From Notospermus geniculatus (lineage: Eukaryota > Nemertea > Pilidiophora > Heteronemertea > Lineidae): a stretch of 64,000 bases of DNA. The stretch lies in assembly GCA_002633025.1 (NCBI GenBank), contig NMRB01001235.1, positions 66,744 to 130,743 on the forward strand. The letters run 5' to 3'. How positions within the stretch are numbered: position 1 is the first letter of the stretch; the number at the start of each line of letters is the position of its first letter. Position numbers and translations under genes: made by a program. This document shows, piece after piece, positions 50,639 through 63,066 of this stretch. The notes below the pieces were generated by a model that was not told the origin of the DNA, did no database searches, and was given only the letters and a program-made list of their open reading frames with translations.

Positions 50639-50788
50639 AAAGCGGCGAATCCACTGCCGCGATTTTGGCTTGAGACGGGGTTGCGATCCCTTGCGATCGC
50701 CTTATAAGGACTTCCGATTGCCAAGGCGATCGCAAGGGATCGCAACCCCGTCTCAAGCCAAAATCGCGGCAGTGGATTCGCCGCTTTT
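50639..50788. mobile_element. Near-perfect 150-bp palindrome
   Basis: The left arm AAAGCGGCGAATCCACTGCC runs on through GCGATTTTGGCTTGAGACGG and GGTTGCGATCCCTTGCGATC. The right arm is its reverse complement with almost no change, around a central CTTATAAGGACTTCCGATTG. Mirrored frames on both strands are artefacts. Confidence 0.88.
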
Positions 50789-51419
50789 AAGGGAACCCCA
50801 CAGACCTGCAAAGAGACTCTCTACTCGTCCGTGGAACTATTTTCCTCCCTGTCATTCGCCATTGGATCGAGATCTCTCTCATGTTGATGATGTCTGCGGC
50901 TCGAAGTGGCCGACTTTTACCGCCGACACCCAGAGACATCGCCCTTCGCGTCGGCCGAACCCCACGAGATACAGACACCAAGAAGTGAGAGCAATCGTTA
51001 TCTCATGATCGCTTAGGTCCAAGGATGGAGCAGCGATGCAGGCTTGCACAAATGAGATACCATTGGAAACTCAGTCTCTCGCCTAAAGTAATCATTGGAC
51101 CGAGTTTCTTGGTAAGGTGATATGATCGGGTAAAGCACCAGTAAATCAATGCGACATTGTGGTGACGCAGTCTGTCATCTGTTTTCCATAATGACACCAA
51201 TATCGCTGCCGATACATTGACGACAAAATCGAAGTTATTCATAAGATTAAATGACATTTATTGAGGAAGATAAACACTCGCGTGTTGCTGACGTGCGTGT
51301 GACATTTGCATTAATCGCTTCTAGAAGTTTGGGCGGGTCCTCGCGGGGTAAGATAATATTTTTATCATTGACCTTGCCGAAGCTTGAAATTACATACCAG
51401 CGTTGGAATCAAGACATTA

Positions 51420-51571
51420 GGGAGGTTTAGAAATCAAATGAAAAACGTAAACGTTAACGACAACGTTATTTTTGTACCGAAAATGCAATATAAAATCTGG
51501 TTAATGTGTAGTACGAAAAATAACGTTGTTGTCGTGAAGTTTACGTTTATCGTTTGATTTCGAAACCTCCC
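51420..51571. mobile_element. TA-flanked MITE, GGGAGGTTTAGAAATCAAA family, copy 1
   Basis: GGGAGGTTTAGAAATCAAA and TTTGATTTCGAAACCTCCC ends, with TA on both sides. The subterminal AACGTAAACGTTAACGAC is also inverted. TA target duplications suggest the Tc1/mariner superfamily. 152 bp, non-coding. Confidence 0.88.
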
Positions 51572-51621
51572 TATTAGTGTGATTAAGAACATGAACGATA
51601 AACGTAAACGGTGCGACAATA

Positions 51622-51766
51622 GGGAGTTTAAGAAATCAAACGATAAACGTTAACTTTACGTTTTATTTTTCACACTGCGAATTCACCAGATTATATATTG
51701 CATTTTCGGTATAAAAAATAACGTTGTCGTAAAGTTAACGTTTATCGTTTGATTTCTTAAACTCCC
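51622..51766. mobile_element. TA-flanked MITE, GGGAG family, copy 2
   Basis: GGGAGTTTAAGAAATCAAACG and its inverse CGTTTGATTTCTTAAACTCCC (each read here only in part), flanked by TA. It lies 50 bp from copy 1; the gap carries a further AACGATAAACGTAAACG fragment. Confidence 0.88.
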
Positions 51767-52583
51767 TAATGGCGGCACATGGTGAGAGCAAGGGCGGTAA
51801 CGTTGGCCTAAATCATGGTGGAGCCCACGGACGAGTGGCTTAACCTAGCGGCGATGTGGGGAGAAGGGGCGAGTGTTGGGGAGGAGCGCTTCAAAATGAC
51901 TGCGTTCGGAGTCGAGCCAGTCCAGACTTGAAAAAGAGATAGCGCAACTTGGTTAAATCGCAAAGGAACTGGGCGAAACGTTTGTTTTTTGTGCTTTTAT
52001 TCTGACATTCTGCATGACGTCTATTGAGCTGTTCACTGCCAATCGACTACCATGATTCATACGTCAAACTACGAAAGGCTTTAAGAATTAGCAAAAAACA
52101 GGTTCCGCGATAATCCAAGATGGCCGCAAATGAGACTGTCAAGCGAGAAAATCAGCGGAACTTGACATTTCGCCGCGTTTCCGCACACTATTCATTAATG
52201 CCATAATTTGTAGGAAGCTTTCTCCTTGAATTGACGTCTCCTGACGAGGATTCTGCAGATATGCCACCTGTATAATTGGTACGATATCAGCGAGGTTGCG
52301 CTACGGAATGTCAGCAAACATAATTGGCATGTAAAAATATGCAGTATACTGCCTCCCGGATGAGATGCCCTATTGGTATGATAAGGAGTTGCGTGTGGGG
52401 TATGAGAAACGTGTTAGAATGTTGGAAGAATGAGAGAAATGCCTATTGCTATAGTATGTCCACATTTATAGATATAATTAATACACCTCGTCAATATAAC
52501 TTTGATAAATCGTTGCTGGAATGATCCACATAGAAGAACCTAACGTGGCATGCCATATTTCTTGCGCGACATACCGGGATATA

Positions 52584-52811
52584 GGGCCGATTTAATAGAC
52601 GTTTGCTAAGCTGACCATTGGTTCCACCAAAAATAGATAAGCGAGCGAAAAATGTACACCTAAATTTTCACCAAAAAGCCCCGTTTGACTGTACTGAGCT
52701 TAGAAAACGGGGCTTTTGGGGGAAAATTTAGTTGAATGTACATTTTTCGCTCGCTTATCTATTTTTGGTGGAACCAATGGTTAGCTTAGCAAACGTCTAT
52801 TAAATCGGCCC
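52584..52811. mobile_element. Long palindromic MITE, 228 bp
   Basis: GGGCCGATTTAATAGACGTT left, mirrored by AACGTCTATTAAATCGGCCC right. Pairing continues through GGTTCCACCAAAAATAGATA and AAGCGAGCGAAAAATGTACA to AAAGCCCCGTTT at the centre. TA near both ends. Confidence 0.88.
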
Positions 52812-53138
52812 ATAGACATCTTTGGGTCGACTTGACGAGTGGTAGCCTATCGATGTTTTAGACGCCGAGGCCAAAGTTCCTATTACTCGAACTAGACGGA
52901 CAAAAGCTTATGCATCAGGTCCAGACTGTAATATGCAGCAGTCTAACGCCCCGTCCTATATTTTGCTGAATATTCTCCGTAAATTAGGCCCTATACCTTC
53001 ATCCCAATGCACGAGGAAACGGTTCATCCATGACGTGGCATTTTCTAAGTGGTCAGTTTAGGGTGTATTACTGCAACGTACATGTAAGTTTGAGAATTGT
53101 GTCTTCGAGTAAACAACAACACTCCTCCCATCTAGTTT

Positions 53139-53400
53139 TAACAACTATACACTAACATTTCCCCTTTCCCTGCCAAACCTCTTTTCTGCAATTAACAACT
53201 ACACTAACATTTCCCCTTTCCCTGCCACTCCTCTTTTCTGCAATTACAAACTACACTAACATCTCCCCTTTCCCTGCCACTCCTCTTTTCTGCAATTAAT
53301 AACTACACTAACATTTCCCCTTTCCCTCCCATTCCTCTCATCCTCGAGTAAACAACATTTCCCCTTTCCTTTCCATTTCCCCTTTCCTTTCCATTCTTTT
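53139..53400. repeat. Pyrimidine-rich minisatellite, about 57-bp unit
   Basis: AACTACACTAACATTTCCCC, TTTCCCTGCCACTCCTCTTT and TCTGCAATTA repeat four times, followed by shorter CATTTCCCCTTTCCTTTC units. Confidence 0.92.
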
Positions 53401-54479
53401 CAGACCAAGGCCAATATCCACTGAAGAGCCAGGTAGTTGACAGTGTCTGTGTAGCCTACATTCGTTGGATTACTCAGCAGACCCTCATTTAGCAAATCAA
53501 TGCTAACAAAATCCGATCTACTTTCGCCCAGCAAGGAACCGGAGTTAGGTCAGCGACGGAGTCAATGAAGTAGCCAGGTCTTGTATTAATTAATTACATT
53601 ATAGTAATTAAATGTCTCCTCTGGTATTGATTCTTTCAAATCCTCTGATGCACAATCCAGCATTCATTGAATGTCCTCTCAACAGCAAGGGATAAATTAC
53701 GTCACTGATATCGGACATGTAAACTTAGACTGGTCCCCTGCCTTCGAGCCGTATTGCCGATCGTTACGAGGGCAGGGGATCAGTCTGATAAAAACCGGGC
53801 ATTTTTGAAAATATACCTTTCTCTACTTCATTCTGTAATGAATGTTGTGTAAAATTTGCGCTGTTATACACAGCACTGTAAGTAATGTTTGGTAATGGAC
53901 ACAGCATTTCAACCCGACTTTTCATACTGATGTAGTGTGTGGATCTGGCCTGTGTAGATGAGCGTGCATCATACTAATGTATTGAGGTGCATTACAATCC
54001 AAATTTCATGTCTCCGACACCACTGACGAATGATTGCATGACCCACAGGAAATGTCAGTCAACTAATGTCAGTTGCTTCAAATATGAAAAGGACGTAGGC
54101 CAACCATTTCGAAATATGCTAGACGATGTCTTGGAATCCCCACAAAAACATGGTGTGAACCACACCTTGCACTGCAATGCAGAAGCCATTCTTATTCACA
54201 TCAACACGCATGACTCGCAAGCGAGCAGATTCCACTGCAGTAAATTCGCTTATTTTGCAAATGAAATCACCACTGACGTCTGCATCTCGCTGTATCTAAT
54301 TCTTCTTATCATGGTGACTTAGTTCGTTAGGAATGCTAAAATCTTCCCTGATTAAACTCTTTCACTTTTCATTGAATATTTAAGTCCCGGCAGAATATTC
54401 GTTCTGTTCCAACTGAACCTGCTTGTCTTTGACGAGAACTATCTTTGTACTTAGGCTACCTTGAAACCGAATGGTAGCA

Positions 54480-54610
54480 GGGTTTCTGCCAGAAATATTT
54501 TTGAGGGTACTAATTTTTTTCTTCAAAATCAGCAAAAACCCCATGAAATTAAAGAAAATGTCCCTTTTCTTTTCTTTTGAGCGTACTAGCATAGTACCCT
54601 CTGGCGGAAA
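54480..54610. mobile_element. Short element with TTTCTGCCAG-type ends, copy 2
   Basis: GGGTTTCTGCCAGAAATATT at one end and CTCTGGCGGAAA at the other. The interior is the reverse complement of 17094-17227 (TCTTCAAAATCAGCAAAAAC and the CCATGAAATTAAAGAAAATG stretch). The minus-strand 96-codon frame reaching in from 54839 is not a gene. Confidence 0.75.
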
Positions 54611-55291
54611 CATTCGAGGTCTGCATATATGGGATCAGGACTTTCATATATTCTGCCACTTTGGGCTGCAAGCTTCTCATGGTTTGCTGAATGGTAGTCG
54701 TAAATTGGACGAAACATCTTTTGGCTGATATCAGCAACACGAAAAGCAGTTGAAATCCCCCACATTTTCTCAAATGGCACCTCTTAGAAGACATTTTCAG
54801 ATAGTTCTCCGAGCTCCTGGCGTGGCCCCTTTCGTCCATCTTGCCAAACAGTAGTGGCTTATCATGATTGCATATTAACTGGCGGCAAGAATAGTTATGG
54901 TCATCCTCTTGCTATATTGCCGGCTTGTTAGGATTATGTGACCCTGGAACCCCGACTAGGAATATTGGGGTCAGCGTTTTCCTGTTCAGGGCAATACTTG
55001 TAAGGAACTCATGTCAAGTCCTATCCAGCAGAAATAATTGAAAATTGGGATATTGGATAAAGGAGGCTTTCAGATTAGAAATCCATTTCAACATATCAGG
55101 AGTTTCCATGGAAACAGAGAAGCACTTCAAAGTCTGTCAAAATAACTGTTCAACAGTGGTGTAACAACGGATTTGGGGGAATAACAAGTACATTGTTGTA
55201 TATTGGTCAAGAAGCTATCCAGTGGGTGCTGAGATGGAAAGGAGCAGCAAAAATACAGAAGCATGGCAAGCACATACATGTAGGCTACTTG

Positions 55292-55539
55292 CAGGGTCGG
55301 ATCCAGGGTTGACAGAAAGGGGGGGGGGCGTAGCTGGACGGAGGTGGTGAGCACTGAAAGCGCGAAGCCCAAACGGGGGTCTGGGCCCTCCCCCCCCCCC
55401 GAAAAATTTCACAATTTAAGTGCTTTTAGCTGCATTTTCCTGTGGCATCTGTGACTAAATTCTTCTTGCTAAAAAAATCATTGCTCTGCCCAAAATAGGG
55501 GGGGGGGCGTATGCCCTCGCCCCCTGGATCCGACCCTGA
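55292..55539. mobile_element. CAGGGTCGGATCCAGGG-end element (variant subfamily)
   Basis: CAGGGTCGGATCCAGGG at the left and CCCTGGATCCGACCCTG at the right are perfect inverted ends of 17 bp. G and C runs lie near both sides. Related to the CAGGCGCGGATCC copies at 33.2, 46.0 and 47.7 kb. Confidence 0.8.
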
Positions 55540-57318
55540 CTTGTACTGAACGGAGTTTTCAACTTTCTCTTTGACATGTTTGACTCTCGGCAACATATTC
55601 AGGAAACGTTACACAATACTCAAACACAGAAATGTAGTCGTTGTTGAATTCAATGTGACAAATCATTTGTGAGCTTTGAAGAACAAAAGAGCAAGAATAA
55701 TAGGTTACACTGTTCAAGGAGTTGACGTTTTATTCGTTTCTCTTAACTACACAGGCACTATGTCCGCTATAAATCAGATACAAATCTACATGTACGTAAA
55801 ATTTGTATCTGGTTCTATTGAAATCAAATATAGGAACCCTCTGATATCAGTTCTATAGAAAAAAATATATATTGCCGTGATGAAATTCCCATATAGGACA
55901 GAAATAAGTGCAAAAATATAGGATTTCCTATATTGGGCCACTTTCTATAAAGGACTAGCAACGGACTGCGGTGAGTTTTGCCTGTGTATCCCGTGGCTCC
56001 CTGCAGAAAAACCAAATGTTCAGCAGTTTAGGTCCAATATCAGAAATATCGTGATGACCATCAGAGCAGAAAGTGAAATGGAAGCTTTTACCCAGTGGAG
56101 GAAAACGTTGTTTACTTAACGTTGAGGACTTTTAAAGGCCCAGTGCAAGGCCTGTAGCAAATTGCTTAAGGCAACATAATGAAAGCAGGGGAAAAATATC
56201 CCATTTTACCTGTCTGTCAAAACTTTATAAATTCAAAAATAGAACCTTGGCCATTTATATTATTTTGTATAATGGAATATAAAATACATCTACCATTAAC
56301 TTCCAATTAAAGTTTGATTCATCAATGTCAAATTCCCACCATGTCTTTTCAGGTCCTTCTTTGTTCTTGCTATTAAGCTCCATGGAAACCCTGAACAACA
56401 CAGAACATTGATACACCAAACCATTTTCGGAACATAAAGAAACACTTAAATCACATCAAAGATAAAATAATAAACAGAATAAAATAAGCATCATGTATTT
56501 TTCTTCATTTTATAAAAATGATTTTTGCAAACACGTGAATGAGTTTCCCGGTCAGTGATTGTCCATGCATAACAGGAAGACCACTGGGAGGCATGAAGCC
56601 TGCTGTTAACTGTAAAAGAGTTAGTGCCTTGCGCACTGGGACATCAAGAAATATTCATTTGATAATTCATAGTTCTTCCCACCCTCTGAGTTATTCACAC
56701 ATTCATTCTGCAGCGGTTTGCATATTCAGAACGTTACTGCCTGAATTAAATGGACTTGTTCATTAGTACCACAATGGCCACTATACCAATCTGAAAGCAC
56801 TACTCCCGGTCGTGCTAATGGGCAGTGTTCACTTAATGTGAAATGCATGCAATATGGACTGTACATTTCAGTGACATTTATTTAACTTATTCGTACCAAT
56901 CACGCAGTTCGCAAAACAAATGTATACATTATGAAGGCAAACTTTGGTGAAATGAAATTGTATTCTTTTTGGTTCATCTTAGTGGGTGGAGTTCAGAACC
57001 ACAGGATACAGGAAAATGATTTGTGTGCTGAGTAAGCAGTAATTCAGGGGTACTGTCGAACTTAAAATGCTCTGAAATAAAGTATTTAATGGTATGTTTA
57101 TATTTTTGTGGGATCAATTAGGACAGCAAAGTGGAGAAAGTAATGTGCAAATCAGATTCGTTTCAAACACAGCGAGCATCTCCACTTAATAATTTTCCAA
57201 TTAATGGGAAATTCCACCCCCAAGATTATTTCAGAGTTGTCAGTTACCATTCAAAGTGATGTTGGAGCAGCACAGGTATTTCGTATTTCAAAGTAAAGCT
57301 ACGTGTGCCCTGACAATA

Positions 57319-57480
57319 GGGAGGTTTCGAAATCAAACGAGAAACGTAAAACTTAACGACAACGTCATTTTTGTACCGAAAATGCAATATAAAATATGGT
57401 TAATGTGAGCACAAAAATGAAAAGTATGAAAAATAACGTTGTCTAAAGTTTACGTTCACCGTTTGATTTCTAAACCTCCC
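57319..57480. mobile_element. TA-flanked MITE, GGGAG family, copy 3
   Basis: GGGAGGTTTCGAAATCAAAC left, GTTTGATTTCTAAACCTCCC right, TA on both sides. The centre has ACCGAAAATGCAATATAAAA as in copy 1. Confidence 0.88.
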
Positions 57481-57702
57481 TAATTTTCCAAATTTGAACA
57501 ACATTCATGAGCAATACGATCATTTGACCCTCACTGCCAACAAATTACAGCAACATTTGAACACCATGTTGGAAAACTCTTTTCCCTGTACACACTATTT
57601 GACAACATTCGTCCAAAAAAGTGATGTTGCACTGAATGTTGAAAAATGCTGCCAGTGAACACAGTCTATTCGAAATACATGTATAGCCTATTCCGAGATG
57701 TA

Positions 57703-57823
57703 GGCCCGTATTCAAAGAAGCTTCCTTAACTCTAAGGTCCGCTTTAAGCTTTTGTACTCTGTCCTGCAAACACAACAGCTAAAGGTAGACGTTAGAGTTA
57801 AGGAAGTTTCTTGAATACGGCCC
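57703..57823. mobile_element. Short foldback element with GGCCCGTATTCAA ends
   Basis: GGCCCGTATTCAAAGAAGCT-TCCTTAACTCTAA and TTAGAGTTAAGGAAGTTTCT-TGAATACGGCCC are inverted. A second inner pair is AGCTTTTG/CAACAGCT. The terminus resembles that of the element at 19139-19410. Confidence 0.8.
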
Positions 57824-60118
57824 CTAATTTCTGAACAACTAATAAGCCCTATATGGGAAATAAGAAAACTAGGTGGCATTGTCCTTAAATTCAATTAGGC
57901 AATAATTTACCTGGCAATTCAGAAAGTAACGTCAGTGAACACCTCCCTGTCCTCAAAAGGACGGGATTCGATCTAGAGATAACAAGCATCTTTCTTATCA
58001 AAGTATCATCAGTTACATTACTGACAATGCTCAAGCGGCTTAGTCATCATGTATTGTCCATACGGGATTACCTTCTCATCTGTGAACAATTGTGGCTTCA
58101 GATTATGATGGGATATGATTGTCCTCATTACGGTCCTAATCATGACCAAATGCAGAGAAGACGAAATTTCATATTCTCTCAATACTAGTAAGTGGTGAGT
58201 GTCCGCATCTCATTTCTTTAACTCCAATCATGCCGAATCGTGTGCATTCCTCCTGGTGTGTTATCACTGGTGGTCATTGTCATAATCATGGTTATCAAGA
58301 GCCATTGGGATGGTTTATTTGAAAGAGGGAGAGAGAGATAATAGAAGAAGTACACTAATGAACCAATAGCACCCCAGCAATTACAAGTGTAGAGTTCTCA
58401 AGAAGAGTAGCTGAGGAAATAAGAAGAGTCCCTGGGCAAAATTACTTCTTCCATGGATGCCTTCTGAAAGAAAATGTAGGGGAGTATGCCACACTTTGAT
58501 GACTTCAGTGGGCAGAAGAATTATGGATGAGTTTCGCTAGCAGCAGGCATCTTGCTAAAAGTAGGTCATCGTCATGGTGATTTCCTCCACTGGGGGATGG
58601 AACAACCAATCATCTGCCACTCTGGAAGAAAAATTCCCATGGAGATGACCTAATTTTGGCAAGATGGCTGCCAGTGGAACTCATCTATACAGAAAGGTTC
58701 TCAGAGTGTCACATTAAAAATTTGTGGACAAATAAGTCATTTTGCTGCAAAATGGTCCTAGGGTTGTGGAAATACCCCAAACGATCCTCATCTGACGTCA
58801 TACATGTACAGTCGTGTAAAAAATCAACTATAAAATTGTAATGTGGATATGGTTGTTTTAAAGAAGTGGAAATGGCACTGGTTGAACCTTGGAAGTTTTA
58901 AACATTAACGAATCAGCTCCTCATGATTATAAACCTGAAAGAAAATAACACTGACTGTCCCGTTTATAATTGTCCCATACATCATCCCTTAATCAGGATA
59001 GATTTAATCAAAAGCCATTTCCCCAAAGTATGCTCCCTGCCGTTGCATCAATCTCGACTTATTCATGTTTATTATGAATGGTATCTATAACAATAGCTGG
59101 CAAATATGACAGTAATGAAAATAAACTTGAGAAGAACAGTTGCCCGTTACGTGAAAATCGGATTTGCTCTCAAGGGTGATCATGATTTCAAGAATGATTA
59201 AACAAATAGATTTTTATATTTTGTTTATGGATTGAATAAATAACATCTTAAAAGGGCTATGGGGATTGAATACGTTTGAGGATATCTTTCATCTAAAGGG
59301 TAAAGACGATGAATGTTACTGCGGCTGAACGAAACAATGATTTAATATCAGTTTATAGATCCAAGGTTTTTACAGTTTTTCCTCTAGGCTACTTCATCAA
59401 AGGAGAAACACAGTGGAAGGGAAGTAATTCTTTTGTCAAGGTCTTCCTTGTAAAACAAAATTTTACACCTCAATATACAATCCCTGCATTTCACGAAGCC
59501 AAAGTCTTACAACGTTTGCAGCTCTATACACCATCCCTGCAAGTCAGAAGCCAAATATTGACTGGACACCCAAGAGATGACTTCTTAAAAAACGTCATTA
59601 AAAACCGAACGATGCATGCTGCGATTTCAGTTATTTGCAGTTGGTCTAAATTCGTCATCTTCTGATGCAACTCTAACTTTGTTCATCTGTCATTGGCGAT
59701 AAAACGTGCGGCAGAGAAAAAGCTTACACTCCAGGTACATGTACGTATTTGCATGGTGTACTTGGTCATCCAGCTCGATGCGACCAAATAAATCCCCAAT
59801 CCTCTCAGCATTGGGACACACTCCCTACGATCAAAATGATATGCATCGGGCAATCAATGTGTGTTTTATCATGGTGACCAGCCTAGCACTAGTTGATAAT
59901 CCACATTTGAACAGCCAAGATTATCATGCTGGCTAGAGGCTGAAGGACAACAGCATATCATTAGGATCGATGTGGTCGGTGTTTGGTTTACAGGCGCGAA
60001 AAAAGTTGACATCACCAAAAACAATATCACGCCGTCCTGTTGAATACATTTTTAATGTGCATATTATAGTGTATTTTTCTGAGGAAATCGAACAATAGAA
60101 CACCGCTAAGGGTGAGTA

Positions 60119-60498
60119 TAGCCGTGGTTACACTACATAAAAATCCCCGGTTTTTTGCGGTCACACCTATGAATTGCCAGGCTTCAAGAAACCCGTGTCT
60201 GAAAAACTCGGGTTTTTGAAACATTGCAAGCTCGCCCATGCTTTTCGAAATCCCCGTGTTTTCGTTAGTTTTTAGCATGGCTACAGATGGCGTAGCCATT
60301 GAGTGACGTCGTTTTCGCGCCTCCAATGATGTGTAACAATACAGTAATGACTGAAGAGTCAGTGCATGCAGCGCACCTGTCGCCGAGCTACTTAACTACA
60401 ACGTAGTAGTGTGACCTCTCGCCGGGCTTTTCGTACACACGGGTTTGACATGGGTCTGGAAAAACACGGGTATTTTCGGCAGGTGTAACCGTAGCTTA
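60119..60498. mobile_element. Element of about 380 bp with AGCCGTGGTTACACT ends
   Basis: TATAGCCGTGGTTACACTA at the left and AGGTGTAACCGTAGCTTA at the right are inverted ends. Interior GGGTTT/AAACCCG and CCCCGTGTTTT/AAAACACGGG phrases are scattered in both orientations. The minus frame of 99 codons covers host-like and element sequence and has no domain that I recognise. Confidence 0.7.
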
Positions 60499-60594
60499 TG
60501 TTTACCAGCAAAGTTCGGACAAACATTAGATAACAACTAGAATTTACTGTCAAAGGTGACGACAGGACAAAAGCAGGGTCGGACAAACACAATA

Positions 60595-61001
60595 GAGAGG
60601 TTGCGCAGTTTTCCGACTCCGACTCCGACTTCAACTACGAGAATGAATTGCAGTCCGCTGTGGACATCCTTGATAAAAACGATGTGATAGAAGTTTTCAA
60701 TTCGTCAAGCACCATAAATTGAAGGCAGAAAAAATTGGCCTAATAAATCGGAAGTGCGGATAAATAATGAATATTGAAGTCGTAATCCTAGTCGTTACGA
60801 CTTTGAGACACGACTATGACGACTACGATATTTGCGATTTATGTGCACTTCCGATTACGAGTCAAAATTATTCTGCCACAAAGTTATGGCATTTTACGAT
60901 TTGCAAACGTCTATCAAATCGTTTTTATCATGGATGTCTACAGCGGACTGCAATTCGTTCTCGTAGTTGAAGTCGGAGTCGGAAAACTGCGCAACCTCGC
61001 T
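60595..61001. mobile_element. Foldback element of about 407 bp with 100-bp arms
   Basis: GAGAGGTTGCGCAGTTTTCC left, GGAAAACTGCGCAACCTCGC right. The arms continue through GACTCCGACTTCAACTACGA and ATTGCAGTCCGCTGT. The core repeats GTCGTAATCCTAGTCGTTACGACT-type palindromes. Open frames inside mirror one another and are not genes. Confidence 0.85.
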
Positions 61002-61543
61002 AATGAAATCGACAAGTCCTGCGTCATTCGGGCGGTTCGCTATTTCATACGTGTTCCCTCAAATATTAAGATGTATATTTCATCTACCCACAAGATAAGA
61101 ATAAATGCATATTCAGCGCTGAGAGAAAGCACTTGTGTGATTATTACAGGAATTATCCCCGGGCAATAATATTGTGGTCAGAAAATGTCATTTCCTGTTT
61201 CTTTCTTCCTTTCGATAATAGCTGCCATTTATTTTGCAGTCCTGAAGTAGCGAATGAGAACAATGCGTGGTGACGAAAATCAGTGTTGTGAGCGTTTATT
61301 AGTGTATTTGCTTTGTTGTGGTAGGCCTACACCTTGATAAAACAGTATAACTTCAGACTAGTTGTAATCTAGAAAAATAAAGTTAAAATGCACTAGGCCT
61401 TACAGTGCTTGATCAAGTGATTGCAAGAAAGTTTCTCCAACCCACAACTGATATTGTACTGTAAGCTCCTTCCACTATGACATGTAAAAATACATGTAGG
61501 CTACAGTACACGTACGTGCACATGTTGTTTTCGATACTGAGTT

Positions 61544-61712
61544 TAACAGGAGCTGTCATTGACCAATAGGTGTCACTACGGCCCAATTCAATGCATACAG
61601 CGGACCCATTCATTCCTGATTGAGCACCAATCACGTGGATTTCCCTGTGTATTGGTCCGCTAGAACTTTGCTGCCATCTTTTGGCAATACGCGCGGCTGA
61701 CTGCTCCTATTG
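61544..61712. mobile_element. MITE, GCAATAGGAGC-end family, copy 3
   Basis: Starts AACAGGAGCTGTCATTGACC and ends GGCTGACTGCTCCTATTG. It shares GGTGTCACTACGGCCCAATT and TATTGGTCCGCTAGAACTTT with copy 2 and has the same orientation. Confidence 0.85.
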
Positions 61713-62856
61713 AATTGACCAGGAGACAAAAAGAAAGTTTATGGAACTTAATCTGGGAAGCCCTTTTTGAAATCATTTTGTTTGAAACCTATCATAGGTG
61801 ACCTTTTTGGGATCGTGCACATGGATTATATCAGAAAGCTACACATCAGTCCCCAAGGACTTTTTCACTTTAGGCCACACTTTTTTTATTCTTTGGTTTA
61901 CGGGCCCGCCGACGTGGCAAAATGCCATTCCGAAAAAAAAATAAAATTGGGAAAATCAGTTACTTTTATTGCCTCCGAAGTTCAAATGAGGTCTTCTAAG
62001 AAAAAAACGAATAAATGGAGTCATTTTTATTCTCGCCGACCTTGGATTAGCAGTCAGGACAGCTAAAAATAAATAAAACCAACACTATTTCCCAGCAACA
62101 AGGACGGAAAGAAGCAGAAAANGGATTTGCCCCCTGCCCCTGCTAGCTACGCTCCTGGACTCAAGTGCAATTCTGAATGTAGGCCTACCACAAACCAGTC
62201 AGATTGTACCACATATATAGTCAGATTCTATAGGTATAAAGCAACTGAAGATCCTGTACACAAGACAAACTCTTTATTAGCAAGTTTGGGTTACAAATTA
62301 TGGCATATCATACTAGAAATAATATGCACCGTTTGGTGCCCTGCCAAGCAAAGTAGGACCTTAGGCAGGAGTGTTTTGCACGATCACAATCAAAACTTCA
62401 TTTTATGGCTGGCTTATCATCAGATTTCCCAATAAGCTTAGCCAATATACAAAGATACAAGCCAAATACGGTTTGTATGCGAAATAATTGTGATTAATGG
62501 CGTGAATCGTCACCGGGATCTGCTTATTTGGATCAGGAGAAAGGGTCCAGTCAATCCTTTGGTCAGGAAATGACCCGGCGCCAGGAAAAGTGAAACGCAG
62601 CAAATCCATATACAAGGAATCCAACAGAAATTCAACTGTTTCATGCCCAACCAAGGGCACACAGTTCGTAAAACAAGAAAAAAATGCAAGAAATAAAATA
62701 GCTGATATATCCGGGCATTCCAGTTTGCTGTTCTCTAAAGTTCAGCCAACATTTTTCCAGTGTGTTGTTCAAATGTTGCTCTAACTTGTTGGCCAGTGTA
62801 GATACACATTCAAAGATGGTGTTGGTCAGGAATGCTGTGTAAATGTTGGGAAAATA

Positions 62857-63004
62857 GGGAGCGAAGAAATCAAACGATAAACGTTAACTTTACGACAACG
62901 TTATTTTTCATACTGCGAATTCACCAGATTATATATTGCATTTTCGGTACAAAAAATAACGTTGTCATAAAGTTAACGTTTATCGTTTGATTTCTTAAAC
63001 TCCC
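62857..63004. mobile_element. TA-flanked MITE, GGGAG family, copy 4
   Basis: GGGAGCGAAGAAATCAAACG left, CGTTTGATTTCTTAAACTCC-C right, TA on both sides. Closest in sequence to copy 2 (51622-51766): both share GCGAATTCACCAGATTATAT. Confidence 0.88.
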
Positions 63005-63066
63005 TAATGTTGCCAGTACACGCAGCTGTAACCACTGAACTGGAAAAGGGTCAATTACTTATATTA

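Noticed and set aside
50566-50811. Frames of 65-136 codons on both strands near 50.6 kb
   Set aside because: They are produced by the 150-bp palindrome, which reads similarly in both directions.
54549-54839. 96-codon minus-strand frame
   Set aside because: It runs into the MITE at 54480-54610 and has no domain or splice support.
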